IMG/VR virus record: IMGVR_UViG_3300009514_000005
Location: 1 to 64,000 of that record
Reading direction: 5' to 3' (one strand)
DNA: 64,000 nucleotides
DNA from: a virus
The first letter of the stretch is position 1. Every line of letters begins with the position of its first letter. The notes below the pieces were generated by a model that was given only the letters and a program-made list of their open reading frames with translations, was not told where the DNA came from and did not search any database. This document shows, piece after piece, positions 15,491-23,699 of the stretch. The position numbers and the translations under genes are program-made.

Positions 15491-15522
15491 GGCAATCTTC
15501 TCTTTACAATTTGTTTATTCAT

Positions 15523-15902
15523 TCAGGCTTATACATATAATTTAACAAAAAGGCCCCAAAACTTGAAAAATATATGTATAAATTAAATACCTTAATGATT
15601 TCAAGTATTAGGGGTTTTTCTCCAATCCATCCTATACATACCTCAAGGCAGAACTAGGAAGTAATTATGAAGATGTTTGAATAAATATACCTGGGGAACC
15701 GTAGATATACATGGCTTTGCAGGGAAAATATTAACCAATTGGCCCCCTAAGAGGGAAAATGTTAACAATATTTGGCGGGCATTGAATGTTTTGTGATCAA
15801 TAAATAACAAAAAGTTTTTGTAGACTATTGATAACAAGAATTCCGTCTTGCTAACAAAATTTTGTTAGTATGACGAAGTTATAATAAGTTTACCCTAGTT
15901 TA
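15523..15902. other. A+T-rich gene-free region
   Basis: About 380 bp without a convincing gene. It holds long A+T stretches (around 15570-15600 and 15780-15860), two GTTAAC-like boxes (near 15730 and 15763), and a GGCCCCCTAAGAGGG segment. Between the phased array (15.39-15.46 kb) and the repeats at 16.6 kb, it could be a control region or a second origin; this is inference. Confidence 0.4.
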
Positions 15903-16511
15903 TCAGGCGAGAGATCCGTCCCTTAGGAATCCATGGTAGTCCCCAACCATAATTGATCCGGCCCCGGCAGAGCAAGTGTTCCCATTTTTGGTCACATTCA
16001 CATTCGGTACAGCACCCTCCCGCACCCAGCAGTAGTGTTCCTTGTCGTCCGGTAGCGTACAGTTGCTTGCCCTGGAGTCCACGTTCCACCAACCCCCAGG
16101 AGTTTTCACGTAAAGGGTATGGCCGTCTGGCCCCTCCCGATGATACTTCCAATCGTTGTAATACATGGCCCCGGCTGGTGCATCCTCGAGAGTCAACAGG
16201 GATCCATCATCCCGCCTCTTAAAAACCTTGGAGTGAAAGATCTGCCACTTATCATCATCTTTAAATTCGTAGCCACACTCGCAAGCCTTGGGCCACTTAG
16301 GATCCTCTAAATACTTATGGTATTCAGGATGATTACTCGGATCAGCGCAAAGGGTTTTTCCCCGCACAGTCTCTATAAGATTCTTGGCGTTATGATAATG
16401 ACCACCCTTGCCATCGCTACTCGCATATCGCCTAAGGTATCTGTAATGATCTTCAGTTGTGTCCAGGAAAAAGCATTTTGTCATCCACAAATTATATAGC
16501 GTCTCACCCAT
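15903..16511 (-). CDS. Conserved phage protein, 202 aa
   Basis: Contains HREGPDGHTLYVKTPGG, WWNVDSRASNC, then CWVREG and GNTCSAGAGSI with GDYHGFLRDG near the end, a family of uncharacterised proteins found in phages of many hosts. About eight Cys residues. The ATG at 16511 has no Shine-Dalgarno sequence and follows the terminator at 16523-16550 by 12 nt, so the start or mode of expression is unusual. Confidence 0.75.
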   Translation of the reverse strand: MGETLYNLWMTKCFFLDTTEDHYRYLRRYASSDGKGGHYHNAKNLIETVRGKTLCADPSNHPEYHKYLEDPKWPKACECGYEFKDDDKWQIFHSKVFKRRDDGSLLTLEDAPAGAMYYNDWKYHREGPDGHTLYVKTPGGWWNVDSRASNCTLPDDKEHYCWVREGAVPNVNVTKNGNTCSAGAGSIMVGDYHGFLRDGSLA

Positions 16512-16522
16512 TATTCACAAAT

Positions 16523-16550
16523 AAAAAAGGGCCCCAGGAGGAGGGGCCCC
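16523..16550 (-). terminator. Intrinsic terminator
   Basis: On the minus strand GGGCCCC and GGGGCCC pair across a 7-nt loop and are followed by TTTTTTATTT. It would end transcripts from the 17-kb genes and lies immediately before the start at 16511. Confidence 0.85.
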
Positions 16551-16621
16551 GACACCAGCAAAGGAGGAAGCATTTCATCAATCGGGTTCCTTTAAATGCG
16601 TGGTCTCACTTATATAAGGGG

Positions 16622-16710
16622 GAAAAAGTGTGATTTGTTGCATTTTTTCGCACGAAAAAGTGATTACGCAAAAGTGTGTAACACCAAGATGATTACGCAA
16701 AAGTGTGTAA
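16622..16710. repeat. Direct repeats with AAAAGTG boxes
   Basis: A 21-bp direct repeat (TGATTACGCAAAAGTGTGTAA less or plus its first T) occurs at 16661-16681 and 16690-16710, 29 bp apart. Further AAAAAGTG boxes stand at about 16623 and 16655. The rest of 16551-16744 holds no gene. The repeats look like operators or iterons. Confidence 0.75.
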
Positions 16711-16723
16711 GATTTTGAATTTA

Positions 16724-16741
16724 TTACTCAAAGCTGAGTAA
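16724..16741 (-). terminator. Hairpin after the Lys-rich gene
   Basis: TTACTCA and TGAGTAA pair across a 4-nt loop just after the stop at 16745; only short T stretches follow, so termination would be weak. Confidence 0.4.
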
Positions 16742-16744
16742 AAG

Positions 16745-17092
16745 CTAACGCCTCTTCTTTTTTTTGTTTTTCTTTTTTTGCTTCCTGGATTCCTTGCTCG
16801 ATTTCTTTTTAGACTTGGAAGTTCTTTTGGTGAGACCCTTTATGTAGCTGTTTCGTAATTGAGTGAGAGCATCCTGGGTTTCTTCATCCGACCATTTTTC
16901 TGATCTAGCATACTGCGTAATGAGAGCTTCTTCCATCATGTGATGAAATCCAATACTCATCATTTCACTTCTGGCAGCCTCAGCTTTTTTGGACGCTCTT
17001 CTTTGAGCAGAAGCCCCGGAGCACAATGGCTTTTGTTTTACAGGGTTTCCTTGAGGCCCACCAGCAGGGCCTTTCTTTTGGCTGTTACTCAT
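16745..17092 (-). CDS. Lys-rich hypothetical protein, 115 aa
   Basis: The last 30 residues are almost entirely Lys, Ser and Arg, like a histone-type DNA-binding tail; the middle (MMSIGFHHMMEEALITQYAR) is helical. Possibly a DNA-binding protein. A palindrome copy lies 20 bp before its ATG. Confidence 0.65.
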   Translation of the reverse strand: MSNSQKKGPAGGPQGNPVKQKPLCSGASAQRRASKKAEAARSEMMSIGFHHMMEEALITQYARSEKWSDEETQDALTQLRNSYIKGLTKRTSKSKKKSSKESRKQKKKNKKKKRR

Positions 17093-17112
17093 TCAAAAAT
17101 TGTAAACCAGCG

Positions 17113-17126
17113 TCCAATTAATTGGA
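17113..17126. repeat. 14-bp palindrome, copy 3 (perfect TA centre)
   Basis: TCCAATTAATTGGA, the only copy with a fully symmetric centre, in the 44-bp gap between two genes. Confidence 0.9.
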
Positions 17127-17136
17127 AACCTATCGA

Positions 17137-17367
17137 CTACTTTTTCTTACGATGACAATCGTTACATATATCCATATCAATTTCCAACCAACTTAATTTT
17201 CGACCACAAGATGAACAATCTTCCTGGCACATCTCACAAACTCTAGGATGCCCTGGGGAATCAAGCAATTTGCCCCCATTCTCTGGGATAAGGTCTTCCA
17301 TTAATCCACAGCAAACACCACAAAACAAACCTTCCTGAACTCCTTCTGACATATCTCCCATATTCAT
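17137..17367 (-). CDS. Cys-rich multi-zinc protein, 76 aa
   Basis: Four CxxC-type pairs (CGVC, CEMC, CSSC, CNDC) spaced for two zinc ribbons. Ends HRKKK. Probably an adaptor that binds nucleic acid or a host protein; no named family. Confidence 0.7.
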   Translation of the reverse strand: MNMGDMSEGVQEGLFCGVCCGLMEDLIPENGGKLLDSPGHPRVCEMCQEDCSSCGRKLSWLEIDMDICNDCHRKKK

Positions 17368-17398
17368 TTCCCCTTATTGTTTCAGCCTCCCGCTATTA

Positions 17399-17653
17399 TT
17401 AATCGACCATCCATTCGCTGGCGACATCTTCCACTGATTCATATTTCCTTGGGTCGAGAATACATGCCTCTCCCTTCCGGATAAAAACCGTCACATTCCC
17501 CATGAAATCTCTAACCAAATAACCAAACTGAAGAGACTGGCCATCAGGGCCCCTTTTAACGCTTTTAACGCAAGCCTTCTCTGGACACTTGTCATCAAAA
17601 AACTTGGTGAAAAATTCTATATCTATTTTATGTGGAACAAACTTCTTACCCAT
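17399..17653 (-). CDS. Hypothetical protein, 84 aa
   Basis: Basic/acidic protein with VTVFIRKGEACILDPRKY, perhaps beta-rich. Its stop is 31 nt from the next start. No family recognised. Confidence 0.65.
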   Translation of the reverse strand: MGKKFVPHKIDIEFFTKFFDDKCPEKACVKSVKRGPDGQSLQFGYLVRDFMGNVTVFIRKGEACILDPRKYESVEDVASEWMVD

Positions 17654-17656
17654 GAT

Positions 17657-17887
17657 TTAAACCTTAATCCCGTTAAACTCTTTCTCAAATTGTTCATCTC
17701 GCTTACGCATCATGAACCCTATTTTCATTGTAATAGTTTGTTCACCATGCTTTTGCTTGAGATAATCATAGCAAGTCAAACAAAGACTTATGGGTTTCCG
17801 ATAGTTAGAAACAATCCCCAACTTAGAACAAGGTCGAACCTCAACGAATTTTTTAATCTGCGAACATGATAAACAAATACCTTTCAT
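17657..17887 (-). CDS. Small zinc-finger protein, 76 aa
   Basis: CLSC at residues 5-8 and CLTC at about 33-36 form a four-Cys zinc site of HNH-like spacing but without catalytic His residues. Overlaps the upstream gene by 4 nt. Confidence 0.7.
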   Translation of the reverse strand: MKGICLSCSQIKKFVEVRPCSKLGIVSNYRKPISLCLTCYDYLKQKHGEQTITMKIGFMMRKRDEQFEKEFNGIKV

Positions 17888-18357
17888 TTGTATTCAACCC
17901 TCGGACAAATCCTGTTCTTCACGGAAATGAAATAGTAAAGCACCAGCTCAACAAAAGATTTCTCATGCTTGTCCTGATCCCCACACTCAATATCAGCTCT
18001 GGCTACAGCGTACCTATGAGTTAAACGATCCTTCACATCACAACCAAAACAATAAAGGAAAGCAGCCGCTATGAAACACCAAGCAAATATCCCTATCCCA
18101 AACAACACGTTAATCTCTAGAAGCCCATACATAATCCAGGCCGCGAAATACATGATTGGTGCAATACCCAAACAGTAAATTAAAAAAGGAACCACTATGA
18201 AAAAAATAAAAGAAAAGAAAAGTAGCTTTCCCCAAAAGGTCCAGAAGTAAGTACAAAGACTCTTGGGCATATCACTATCCCAACCAGGACTCCCAAGTTT
18301 TTCTCCACACCAATACATCAACCTGTAATGCCAACTATTCTTTTTTATTGTTATCAT
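17884..18357 (-). CDS. Multi-pass membrane protein, 157 aa
   Basis: Three or so hydrophobic helices span residues about 38-115 (LLFFSFIFFIVVPFLIYCLG, PIMYFAAWIMYGLL, GIFAWCFIAAAFLYCFG) with charged ends. Sits in the host inner membrane; could be superinfection-exclusion or transport related, but nothing in it says which. Confidence 0.75.
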   Translation of the reverse strand: MITIKKNSWHYRLMYWCGEKLGSPGWDSDMPKSLCTYFWTFWGKLLFFSFIFFIVVPFLIYCLGIAPIMYFAAWIMYGLLEINVLFGIGIFAWCFIAAAFLYCFGCDVKDRLTHRYAVARADIECGDQDKHEKSFVELVLYYFISVKNRICPRVEYK

Positions 18358-18632
18358 TTGCCCTCCACAAATAACGAGTGATCACCAAACAACCCTTCAG
18401 TTACTCCATGCTTTTTCAAGGTTTCTAAAAACTTCCCCCCATGAAATTTAATCTCCAAATGAGACCGAGACCATATCCCGATAAGATCCAATTTAGTAAT
18501 CTTCGACCCTGGCCGATTAACAGAAGAACTCACTGAAAGATTCTCAGGTAAAAGCTCAATGTTATCTATTATTTCATGCAAGGCTTGTTTCATTTTCTTT
18601 TCAACGCCAGGCTGGAAATATTTGTGCATCAT
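18354..18632 (-). CDS. Hypothetical protein, 92 aa
   Basis: Soluble; helical start (MKQALHEIIDNIELLPENL) then beta stretches. Two adjacent ATGs at the start. Overlaps the membrane-protein gene by 4 nt. Confidence 0.65.
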   Translation of the reverse strand: MMHKYFQPGVEKKMKQALHEIIDNIELLPENLSVSSSVNRPGSKITKLDLIGIWSRSHLEIKFHGGKFLETLKKHGVTEGLFGDHSLFVEGK

Positions 18633-18646
18633 TCACCCCTCTCTGC

Positions 18647-18871
18647 TTAGCCATCTTTACTTAAACCCTTTGCGTATTTATCATACGACTTCCAACTTAG
18701 TTTAACCGTGGCCCCAGACATTGGACAAAAACTAGGAATCAAATGGTTGTCTGGATAATAATAATACTTCTTAATGTTCATATGATTTTTTTTGCACCGA
18801 GCATCCCTTGTTCCCTGGCCATAAGTAAAAGGCTCAGAGTAAGGACAGTTAGTGCAATCCGTTACCAACAT
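18647..18871 (-). CDS. Cys-containing small protein, 74 aa
   Basis: CTNC near the N-terminus, then single Cys residues at about 27 and 49, consistent with a four-Cys zinc site (C-x2-C...C...C). YYYYPDNHLIPSFCP in the middle. Function unknown. Confidence 0.65.
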   Translation of the reverse strand: MLVTDCTNCPYSEPFTYGQGTRDARCKKNHMNIKKYYYYPDNHLIPSFCPMSGATVKLSWKSYDKYAKGLSKDG

Positions 18872-18873
18872 TC

Positions 18874-19038
18874 TTATTCCTCGTAACCTAAAAAAATTCT
18901 GATTGCTTTTGTGGTTGGGCTCTTCTCATCCCATTCTTCAGCGGCCCACTCTAGATAATGATTTGGAACATCTTCGATGGTCTCCCCAGCATATTTTCCA
19001 AAGGGGACCTTTAACTTACCGGCTTCCTCTTTCGTCAT
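18874..19038 (-). CDS. DUF3820-like protein, 54 aa
   Basis: Core VPFGKYAGETIEDVPNHYLE matches the (M/V)PFGKYKG...(D/E)VP..YL.W signature of the DUF3820 family, small proteins also present in many phages. The frame overlaps the upstream stop by 23 nt. Found by reading the gap. Confidence 0.7.
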   Translation of the reverse strand: MTKEEAGKLKVPFGKYAGETIEDVPNHYLEWAAEEWDEKSPTTKAIRIFLGYEE

Positions 19039-19240
19039 TTTCAACCTCTTCAACGATTACTCTAAACAACCTGGGCTTGGTTTTGGCCCCGATGATCCCT
19101 TCTTCTTTGTCATACTTAATAGTTTTCTTCATCTCATTAATAGACTTATGGAGAGAGGAAGGCTCAACATTATAATGCATCAACGTATGATTAAGAGACT
19201 CATTTCTAATTTGATACCCATAACCGAGAACCTTTCTCAT
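19016..19240 (-). CDS. Hypothetical protein, 74 aa
   Basis: Basic helical protein with a KTKPRLFRVIVEEVEND strand-like end. Two nt after the cold-shock gene. No family recognised. Confidence 0.65.
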   Translation of the reverse strand: MRKVLGYGYQIRNESLNHTLMHYNVEPSSLHKSINEMKKTIKYDKEEGIIGAKTKPRLFRVIVEEVENDERGSR

Positions 19241-19242
19241 TG

Positions 19243-19452
19243 CTACCCCATTTTTTTAATACTGACATAGGTTGCCCTTCGGCCAGTATCAGTATCATTG
19301 GCCTCGAAATCTACCTCTTGGCCCTCGCTCAAAGATGCAAAACCTTCCATATCGATAACCGTGTGATGCACCATGACATCCATTTTTTTATTGTCTAGGA
19401 TAAACCCGTAACCCTTTTTATTGTTGAACCATTTAACTCTTCCTTGTTCCAT
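19243..19452 (-). CDS. Cold-shock-domain protein
   Basis: 69 aa starting MEQGRVKWFNNKKGYGFI; the upstream extension to 19494 lies inside another gene. RNP1 is present as KGYGFI and RNP2 as VMVHH, where VFVHF is usual, so one aromatic is replaced. The chain then reads GQEVDFEANDTDTGRRATYV, as in CspA. The family binds single-stranded RNA and melts structures; here it may aid translation of phage messages. Confidence 0.9.
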   Translation of the reverse strand: MEQGRVKWFNNKKGYGFILDNKKMDVMVHHTVIDMEGFASLSEGQEVDFEANDTDTGRRATYVSIKKMG

Positions 19453-19912
19453 GTGTATCCTCGTGGTTATCCTTAATCTTTTTATCAAAACCAAACATTC
19501 TCCTGGCGTCCATGACTGCTAGGAATTCACTGAAATTATGCCACTCATGGCGCTTGTTTAGCCACCAATTAAAAACATCCTCCTCAGTTGTTTCTCTCTC
19601 AGGATCCTTCATTCCGCATTCATACCCCTTTTCGAAGCCATGATAAGCCGCAGGTTCCATGTAATCTCCATTGGCCCACCGCTTATAAGTTTCCTCGATC
19701 CGAGCCTTAAGATAAACATTTGACTTCCCCGTATTTAAACTCACAGTTCGAATATAGAAATGTAACATGCGTTGGCCCTCCCCAGTATAATTCGGGTTAG
19801 CATGAAGATACTCAGCTTGAACCTCTCTTTTTAATTCGTTAGCCTCATCCCAACTGCCAATGGAAACAGCCATGGGAGCATCGTTCAAGCAAATCACATA
19901 AGCCTTATCCAT
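19433..19912 (-). CDS. Hypothetical protein, 159 aa
   Basis: Start reads MDKAYVICLNDAPMAVSIGS, a strand pattern seen in small phage proteins that describe user-input-like domains; centre with many aromatic residues. Overlaps both neighbours. Function unknown. Confidence 0.7.
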   Translation of the reverse strand: MDKAYVICLNDAPMAVSIGSWDEANELKREVQAEYLHANPNYTGEGQRMLHFYIRTVSLNTGKSNVYLKARIEETYKRWANGDYMEPAAYHGFEKGYECGMKDPERETTEEDVFNWWLNKRHEWHNFSEFLAVMDARRMFGFDKKIKDNHEDTHGTRKS

Positions 19913-20276
19913 CGATCACCTCTTGAATTACATTTAAAGCAAAGCCATCTTCCAGATAAACATTGCGACGACCCTTTTTTTCCTCAAGGGACCACATCCC
20001 AAATCGAGATAAAATATCATTAACCATCTCCGGAACCGGAGGCTCCTTACCTTTTTTTGAAATAGAAAGATGATGGCACCAAAGAGAATCTGGATGAAGC
20101 TCCATAGAATAAACAATCTTCATGTTTCCATTTACCATCACATGATTTGGATCTTCACCAACAGGAACAAGATCTTCAGGAATTCCATTTCTAAGATCTA
20201 TAGGATTAGCTAGAGCATGAGTTTTTAATCTCATTATCTCTCGCTTTATTACTGCTGAATCAAAAATGAATTGCAT
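19905..20276 (-). CDS. Hypothetical protein, 123 aa
   Basis: Contains WCHHLSISKKGKEPP followed by VNDILSRFG, a motif order seen in uncharacterised phage proteins. Soluble; function unknown. Confidence 0.7.
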   Translation of the reverse strand: MQFIFDSAVIKREIMRLKTHALANPIDLRNGIPEDLVPVGEDPNHVMVNGNMKIVYSMELHPDSLWCHHLSISKKGKEPPVPEMVNDILSRFGMWSLEEKKGRRNVYLEDGFALNVIQEVIDG

Positions 20277-20289
20277 TTTTTATCCGCCA

Positions 20290-20466
20290 TTAGATAGGAG
20301 GGGGACGCTTTGCAGCAAGAGGTTTGGTTACTTCTTTCCCTGGCAAAACCACCCTCTTCCACCTACCATCGTAACAGTTATAAACCCACAACCTTCCTTC
20401 ATCATCCATGATAGCTGTTTTGTTATCCATGGTTTCCATCTTCACAATTTTAATTGGCACCTGCAT
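20290..20466 (-). CDS. Small protein, 58 aa
   Basis: GGAG of a one-mismatch palindrome copy lies 8 nt before the ATG. Contains DEGRLWVYNCYDGRWKRVVL and a Pro-rich end (AAKRPPPI). Too short for usual gene callers; the ribosome site and codon content support it. Confidence 0.65.
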   Translation of the reverse strand: MQVPIKIVKMETMDNKTAIMDDEGRLWVYNCYDGRWKRVVLPGKEVTKPLAAKRPPPI

Positions 20467-20474
20467 TTAGTCAC

Positions 20475-20488
20475 TCCAATCAACTGGA
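20475..20488. repeat. Palindrome copy with one mismatch
   Basis: TCCAATCAACTGGA: one base differs from the consensus. On the minus strand its end supplies GGAG for the 58-aa gene, the same position seen at 46246, 52040 and 61039. Confidence 0.75.
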
Positions 20489-20546
20489 CCCAGGGACACC
20501 ATTCTTTACCGTCACTGTATCTGAATGGCTTCTTGCAAAATAAGAT

Positions 20547-22187
20547 CTAACCCTTGCCCAATAATCTTTTAGCATATTCTTTTATGACTCGATCATCACT
20601 TAATTGTTTTTCTTTCTTCTTAAACGGATCAAAGATTCCATCAGACTGAGATTTCTTTACCCCGCATATATCTACAACGATTGGATCCGACCCTGAATCC
20701 GAAACGAGAAAAATAGCTGTTACTTGCTTCTCCTGGCCCCTTCTTGCTAGTCGCCCTGAAACCTGGTCATGTATAGTCGAAGACCAATCCAACTCTCCAA
20801 AGACCACATAGGAACAATTCTCAACATACTGAAGGCCATCAAGACCTATTCCTGATCTAAGAGATATAAACATCACCCTGCTTTGCCCGGAGATGAAATC
20901 CTTTTTTGATTTAACCTTCTGAGATGGGCTCTCGGATCCAGTGTACATGCATGGATTATAATCAGATAATTCCTTCAACCAAATATCGTAACATGCACGA
21001 TGCCATCCCGCTAACAAGACTTGCTCATCATTCTCTAAGATCATCTTCACGTACTCAGCAACATATTTAGCCTTGGAAATTCCAGTGGCTTTTCTAACCA
21101 TCACTGAAAGCTCTCTTGATGCCTGGCCCTTCTCAACGAAAGACCCCTGAAGGACACTGACAGCGAGAGTCTTGGCTCTTTTTTCCATGTTATCTATAGC
21201 GGCCTGATCGAATCCAACAGTGTGAACAATCTTATTTACTCCCTTGGCCCCAGTTTCAGTTCTTCTTATATACGCAAACTGATCATGAAGGTAAGACCCA
21301 AGGGCTTTTGGATCACTCACCCTGCCCCCATAATTTAACCATTCCCTACCAAACTCAGCTCGAGTTCCAAGAATGCCGGGCTTGATTACTGAATAGATAT
21401 TAAAAGTTTCATCACCGTAATTCACGATCGGGGTTCCAGAAAGAGCCAAACAATTCACAACACCATCAGCAATCTTTTTACAAGACTGGTGCTTACTGGA
21501 CTCGACTCTTCTTACCTCCTGAATCTCATCCAACACAAATGTTTTGAGGTCCATACAAATTAAAGTATCAATCCATTTTGTTATGTTGGTGTATTTGAAT
21601 ATGTAAACATCATGGGGATCTAGTGGATAAGTTTTGCCAGTCTTAACAATATGGACCTTTAGATCACAAAACTCTTGAAACATATCAAACCACTGTCCTT
21701 GAAGGTGAGGCTGAACCACAACAATAGCTGGCAAAAACTCTGGCTTCATCAAGCATCCAATAGCTTCAACAGTTTTTCCTGCGCCTATAATATCTGCAAT
21801 AAGAAGCCTGTTAACTTTCCAGAAAAGCTCAACCGCAACAGCCTGTGGTTTATAAAGCTCCTTGCCCTCCCGAAAACCCACATCGATTCTTGGGACGTAA
21901 TCAGAACTAAGAATCTTATAATTTTCTTCCTGTAGACTCCTGAACCCATCAGCCCCATCAATCAAAGCATCGGCATGAGACTTGGACATCATCATTGGAT
22001 ATCTAGCCAAAAACCATTCCAAGTCACAGCAAATCTCTTTAGTGTTCTTAAAAAAGAAAGGAGTTGTTTCCGTCTTGGCTATGTGAGGGAAAAGATTTTT
22101 TAATTTAATGGCAACGTGTGGGGGAATACCTGAAAGGCACCATCTACTTTCTGATTCAATTAATTGGAGATCCCCATAGGTCTTCAT
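20547..22187 (-). CDS. SNF2-family DEAD/H helicase
   Basis: 546 aa from the ATG at 22187, which overlaps the nuclease stop (ATGA). Helicase motifs appear in order: Q-like PQAVAV, motif I IGAGKT (usual GLGKT), motif II DEIQ in place of DEAH, motif III LSGTP, and motif VI QVSGRLARRGQ. Residues 1-120 are a phage-specific N-terminus. SNF2 proteins translocate on duplex DNA. With the nuclease encoded just upstream it forms a helicase-nuclease pair used in phage recombination or replication. Confidence 0.9.
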   Translation of the reverse strand: MKTYGDLQLIESESRWCLSGIPPHVAIKLKNLFPHIAKTETTPFFFKNTKEICCDLEWFLARYPMMMSKSHADALIDGADGFRSLQEENYKILSSDYVPRIDVGFREGKELYKPQAVAVELFWKVNRLLIADIIGAGKTVEAIGCLMKPEFLPAIVVVQPHLQGQWFDMFQEFCDLKVHIVKTGKTYPLDPHDVYIFKYTNITKWIDTLICMDLKTFVLDEIQEVRRVESSKHQSCKKIADGVVNCLALSGTPIVNYGDETFNIYSVIKPGILGTRAEFGREWLNYGGRVSDPKALGSYLHDQFAYIRRTETGAKGVNKIVHTVGFDQAAIDNMEKRAKTLAVSVLQGSFVEKGQASRELSVMVRKATGISKAKYVAEYVKMILENDEQVLLAGWHRACYDIWLKELSDYNPCMYTGSESPSQKVKSKKDFISGQSRVMFISLRSGIGLDGLQYVENCSYVVFGELDWSSTIHDQVSGRLARRGQEKQVTAIFLVSDSGSDPIVVDICGVKKSQSDGIFDPFKKKEKQLSDDRVIKEYAKRLLGKG

Positions 22188-22534
22188 AACATTCCACGAC
22201 TCAAGCTGAAATAATAGCAAGGTTTACCGTTAATCTCTTCAGGAAACCCCATTGATTTATTGGTGGCCAAAATAAAAGCCTTCACCTTTTCATACTGAAC
22301 GTATCTCTCACACTGTCTAAATGTTTTTTCGGCTCCACCACCTATCTTGACCTCGACAGCTATCTCATCATCAATTAAAAAATCAACAATATCTCTTGGA
22401 GATAACCTATACTCTCTTCTTGCTTTAAAACCTTCTTGTTTGAAAATTTCCCACATCTCCTGCTGAACATTTTTTTCACTAGAGAGTGTAAAAGAATTAC
22501 CTGAAAGAGCGTCAAAGATCTTCTGGATTCTCAT
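22184..22534 (-). CDS. PD-(D/E)XK-type nuclease, 116 aa
   Basis: The core RDIVDFLIDDEIAVEVKIGG has the Asp and ExK of the restriction-nuclease fold; a conserved Gln/Arg helix (TFRQCERYVQY) and FILATN strand follow, as in VRR-NUC and Holliday-resolvase-type small nucleases. It overlaps the SNF2 helicase gene, suggesting joint action. Specific family uncertain. Confidence 0.75.
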   Translation of the reverse strand: MRIQKIFDALSGNSFTLSSEKNVQQEMWEIFKQEGFKARREYRLSPRDIVDFLIDDEIAVEVKIGGGAEKTFRQCERYVQYEKVKAFILATNKSMGFPEEINGKPCYYFSLSRGML

Positions 22535-22937
22535 CCACCACCCCTAACTTATCTTTTATCTGAACAAGGCTATTTTTAATTTCAAAAAGCTCTTCCAGTA
22601 TAAATGCCTGGAAATCCCTCTTCTCTTTGTTCTCAAATTCTTGATCATCTTGTGACTTGGAAATTAATTTTATCTTAATTTTAGAAAGTTTTTTTTCAAT
22701 CTTAAATTTATATTCAAGGAATTCTTTTTTCCACTCAATAAATTCAGCCTTCTGACTACCAACATGCTTCGATTTAACATTTGCAAAACTCAACTCAATC
22801 TCTTTTTTCATGGTGACTAATTCAGATTTCCACTCCCTTAAGTTGGAATCTAAAAACGCCAGCTCCTCAGGAGACGCATCTCCCTCAATCTCCCTAGAGA
22901 CCATACTTTTAGTAACCTCAGTTATCTCCTGATCCAT
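22512..22937 (-). CDS. Coiled-coil protein, 141 aa
   Basis: Almost entirely Lys/Glu/Leu heptad-like sequence (KMEIELSFANVKS region, EKKLSKIKIKLISKSQ), a long coiled coil. Overlaps the nuclease gene by 23 nt. Probably a structural or adaptor protein of the nuclease-helicase set. Confidence 0.7.
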   Translation of the reverse strand: MDQEITEVTKSMVSREIEGDASPEELAFLDSNLREWKSELVTMKKEIELSFANVKSKHVGSQKAEFIEWKKEFLEYKFKIEKKLSKIKIKLISKSQDDQEFENKEKRDFQAFILEELFEIKNSLVQIKDKLGVVDENPEDL

Positions 22938-23330
22938 TTATTTTCCTCTCAAATTCTGCACCCACTCTCTCCTCTTCTGGTTACAGATTTGCTTTCGACT
23001 CATCCAGGTTCTATGAATTCTTCCTTGTTTCAACGAAGGCCCCAGCTTGGTGGGATTAAGCGCAGGTGGGATATCCCACATCTCTTTCTGCCGAACCATA
23101 CTCGCGTAAACATGGGCCTCTCTCTCTGTATAGAAATAAAATTCTCGATACCAATATTTCTTTTTAGATCTTGGGAAGCTATTCCTAAGAGCAATAGAGC
23201 TTGGAACAGTAGTGGTATAAGTGACATTGCATGTGTTTCCATCGGTGTAAGCTGTACGAGTGTAATCAGTAGCATTGGAATCAACTATTGCAACCATAAC
23301 TTCCTTGTTCACCCTTATTTGTATGTTCAC
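22938..23330 (-). CDS. Basic hypothetical protein, 130 aa
   Basis: Begins MNIQIRVNKEVMVAIVDSN; Lys/Arg-rich second half (RSKKKYWYREFYFYTEREAH). A nucleic-acid binding role is possible. No family recognised. Confidence 0.65.
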   Translation of the reverse strand: MNIQIRVNKEVMVAIVDSNATDYTRTAYTDGNTCNVTYTTTVPSSIALRNSFPRSKKKYWYREFYFYTEREAHVYASMVRQKEMWDIPPALNPTKLGPSLKQGRIHRTWMSRKQICNQKRREWVQNLRGK

Positions 23331-23375
23331 TAAAAGCTGAACATAGCTTTGGTAATTTATAAATAGTTAAAACCA

Positions 23376-23699
23376 TTAACTAAAAAAACTTATTGCCTCT
23401 TGTTTAATTCGTTCAATATTCACCTTAATTCCGGATCTACCACAGTGAGGACATATATGCGGATCCATCATTTCACCCCATCTCGATCCACACTCCCTAC
23501 ATTCCCATTGATCACCAGGTTCAAAGAAACACCAGGCTTCGTGTAGATTGGTAACGAACTTTGCAAACGGAATCTTAACCACCAAGGCCCTCTCAAACGA
23601 ATTATTACTAGCTGGACTAAAGGCCGCCCTGGCTTGTTCTAAACTAAAAAGAACCACATCATTCCTAAATAAACCTATAATCGGACCTTGATTACTCAT
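23376..23699 (-). CDS. Zinc-ribbon protein, 107 aa
   Basis: Classical CREC...CPHC ribbon at residues about 65-85 after an unassigned N-terminus with KFVTNLHEAWCFFEPG. Likely a small nucleic-acid adaptor. Overlaps the upstream gene by 8 nt. Confidence 0.7.
   Translation of the reverse strand: MSNQGPIIGLFRNDVVLFSLEQARAAFSPASNNSFERALVVKIPFAKFVTNLHEAWCFFEPGDQWECRECGSRWGEMMDPHICPHCGRSGIKVNIERIKQEAISFFS

Noticed and set aside
15643-15837. 64-codon minus-strand frame in the A+T-rich gap
   Set aside because: Composition follows A+T bias rather than codons, no ribosome site, and it lies alone among repeats.
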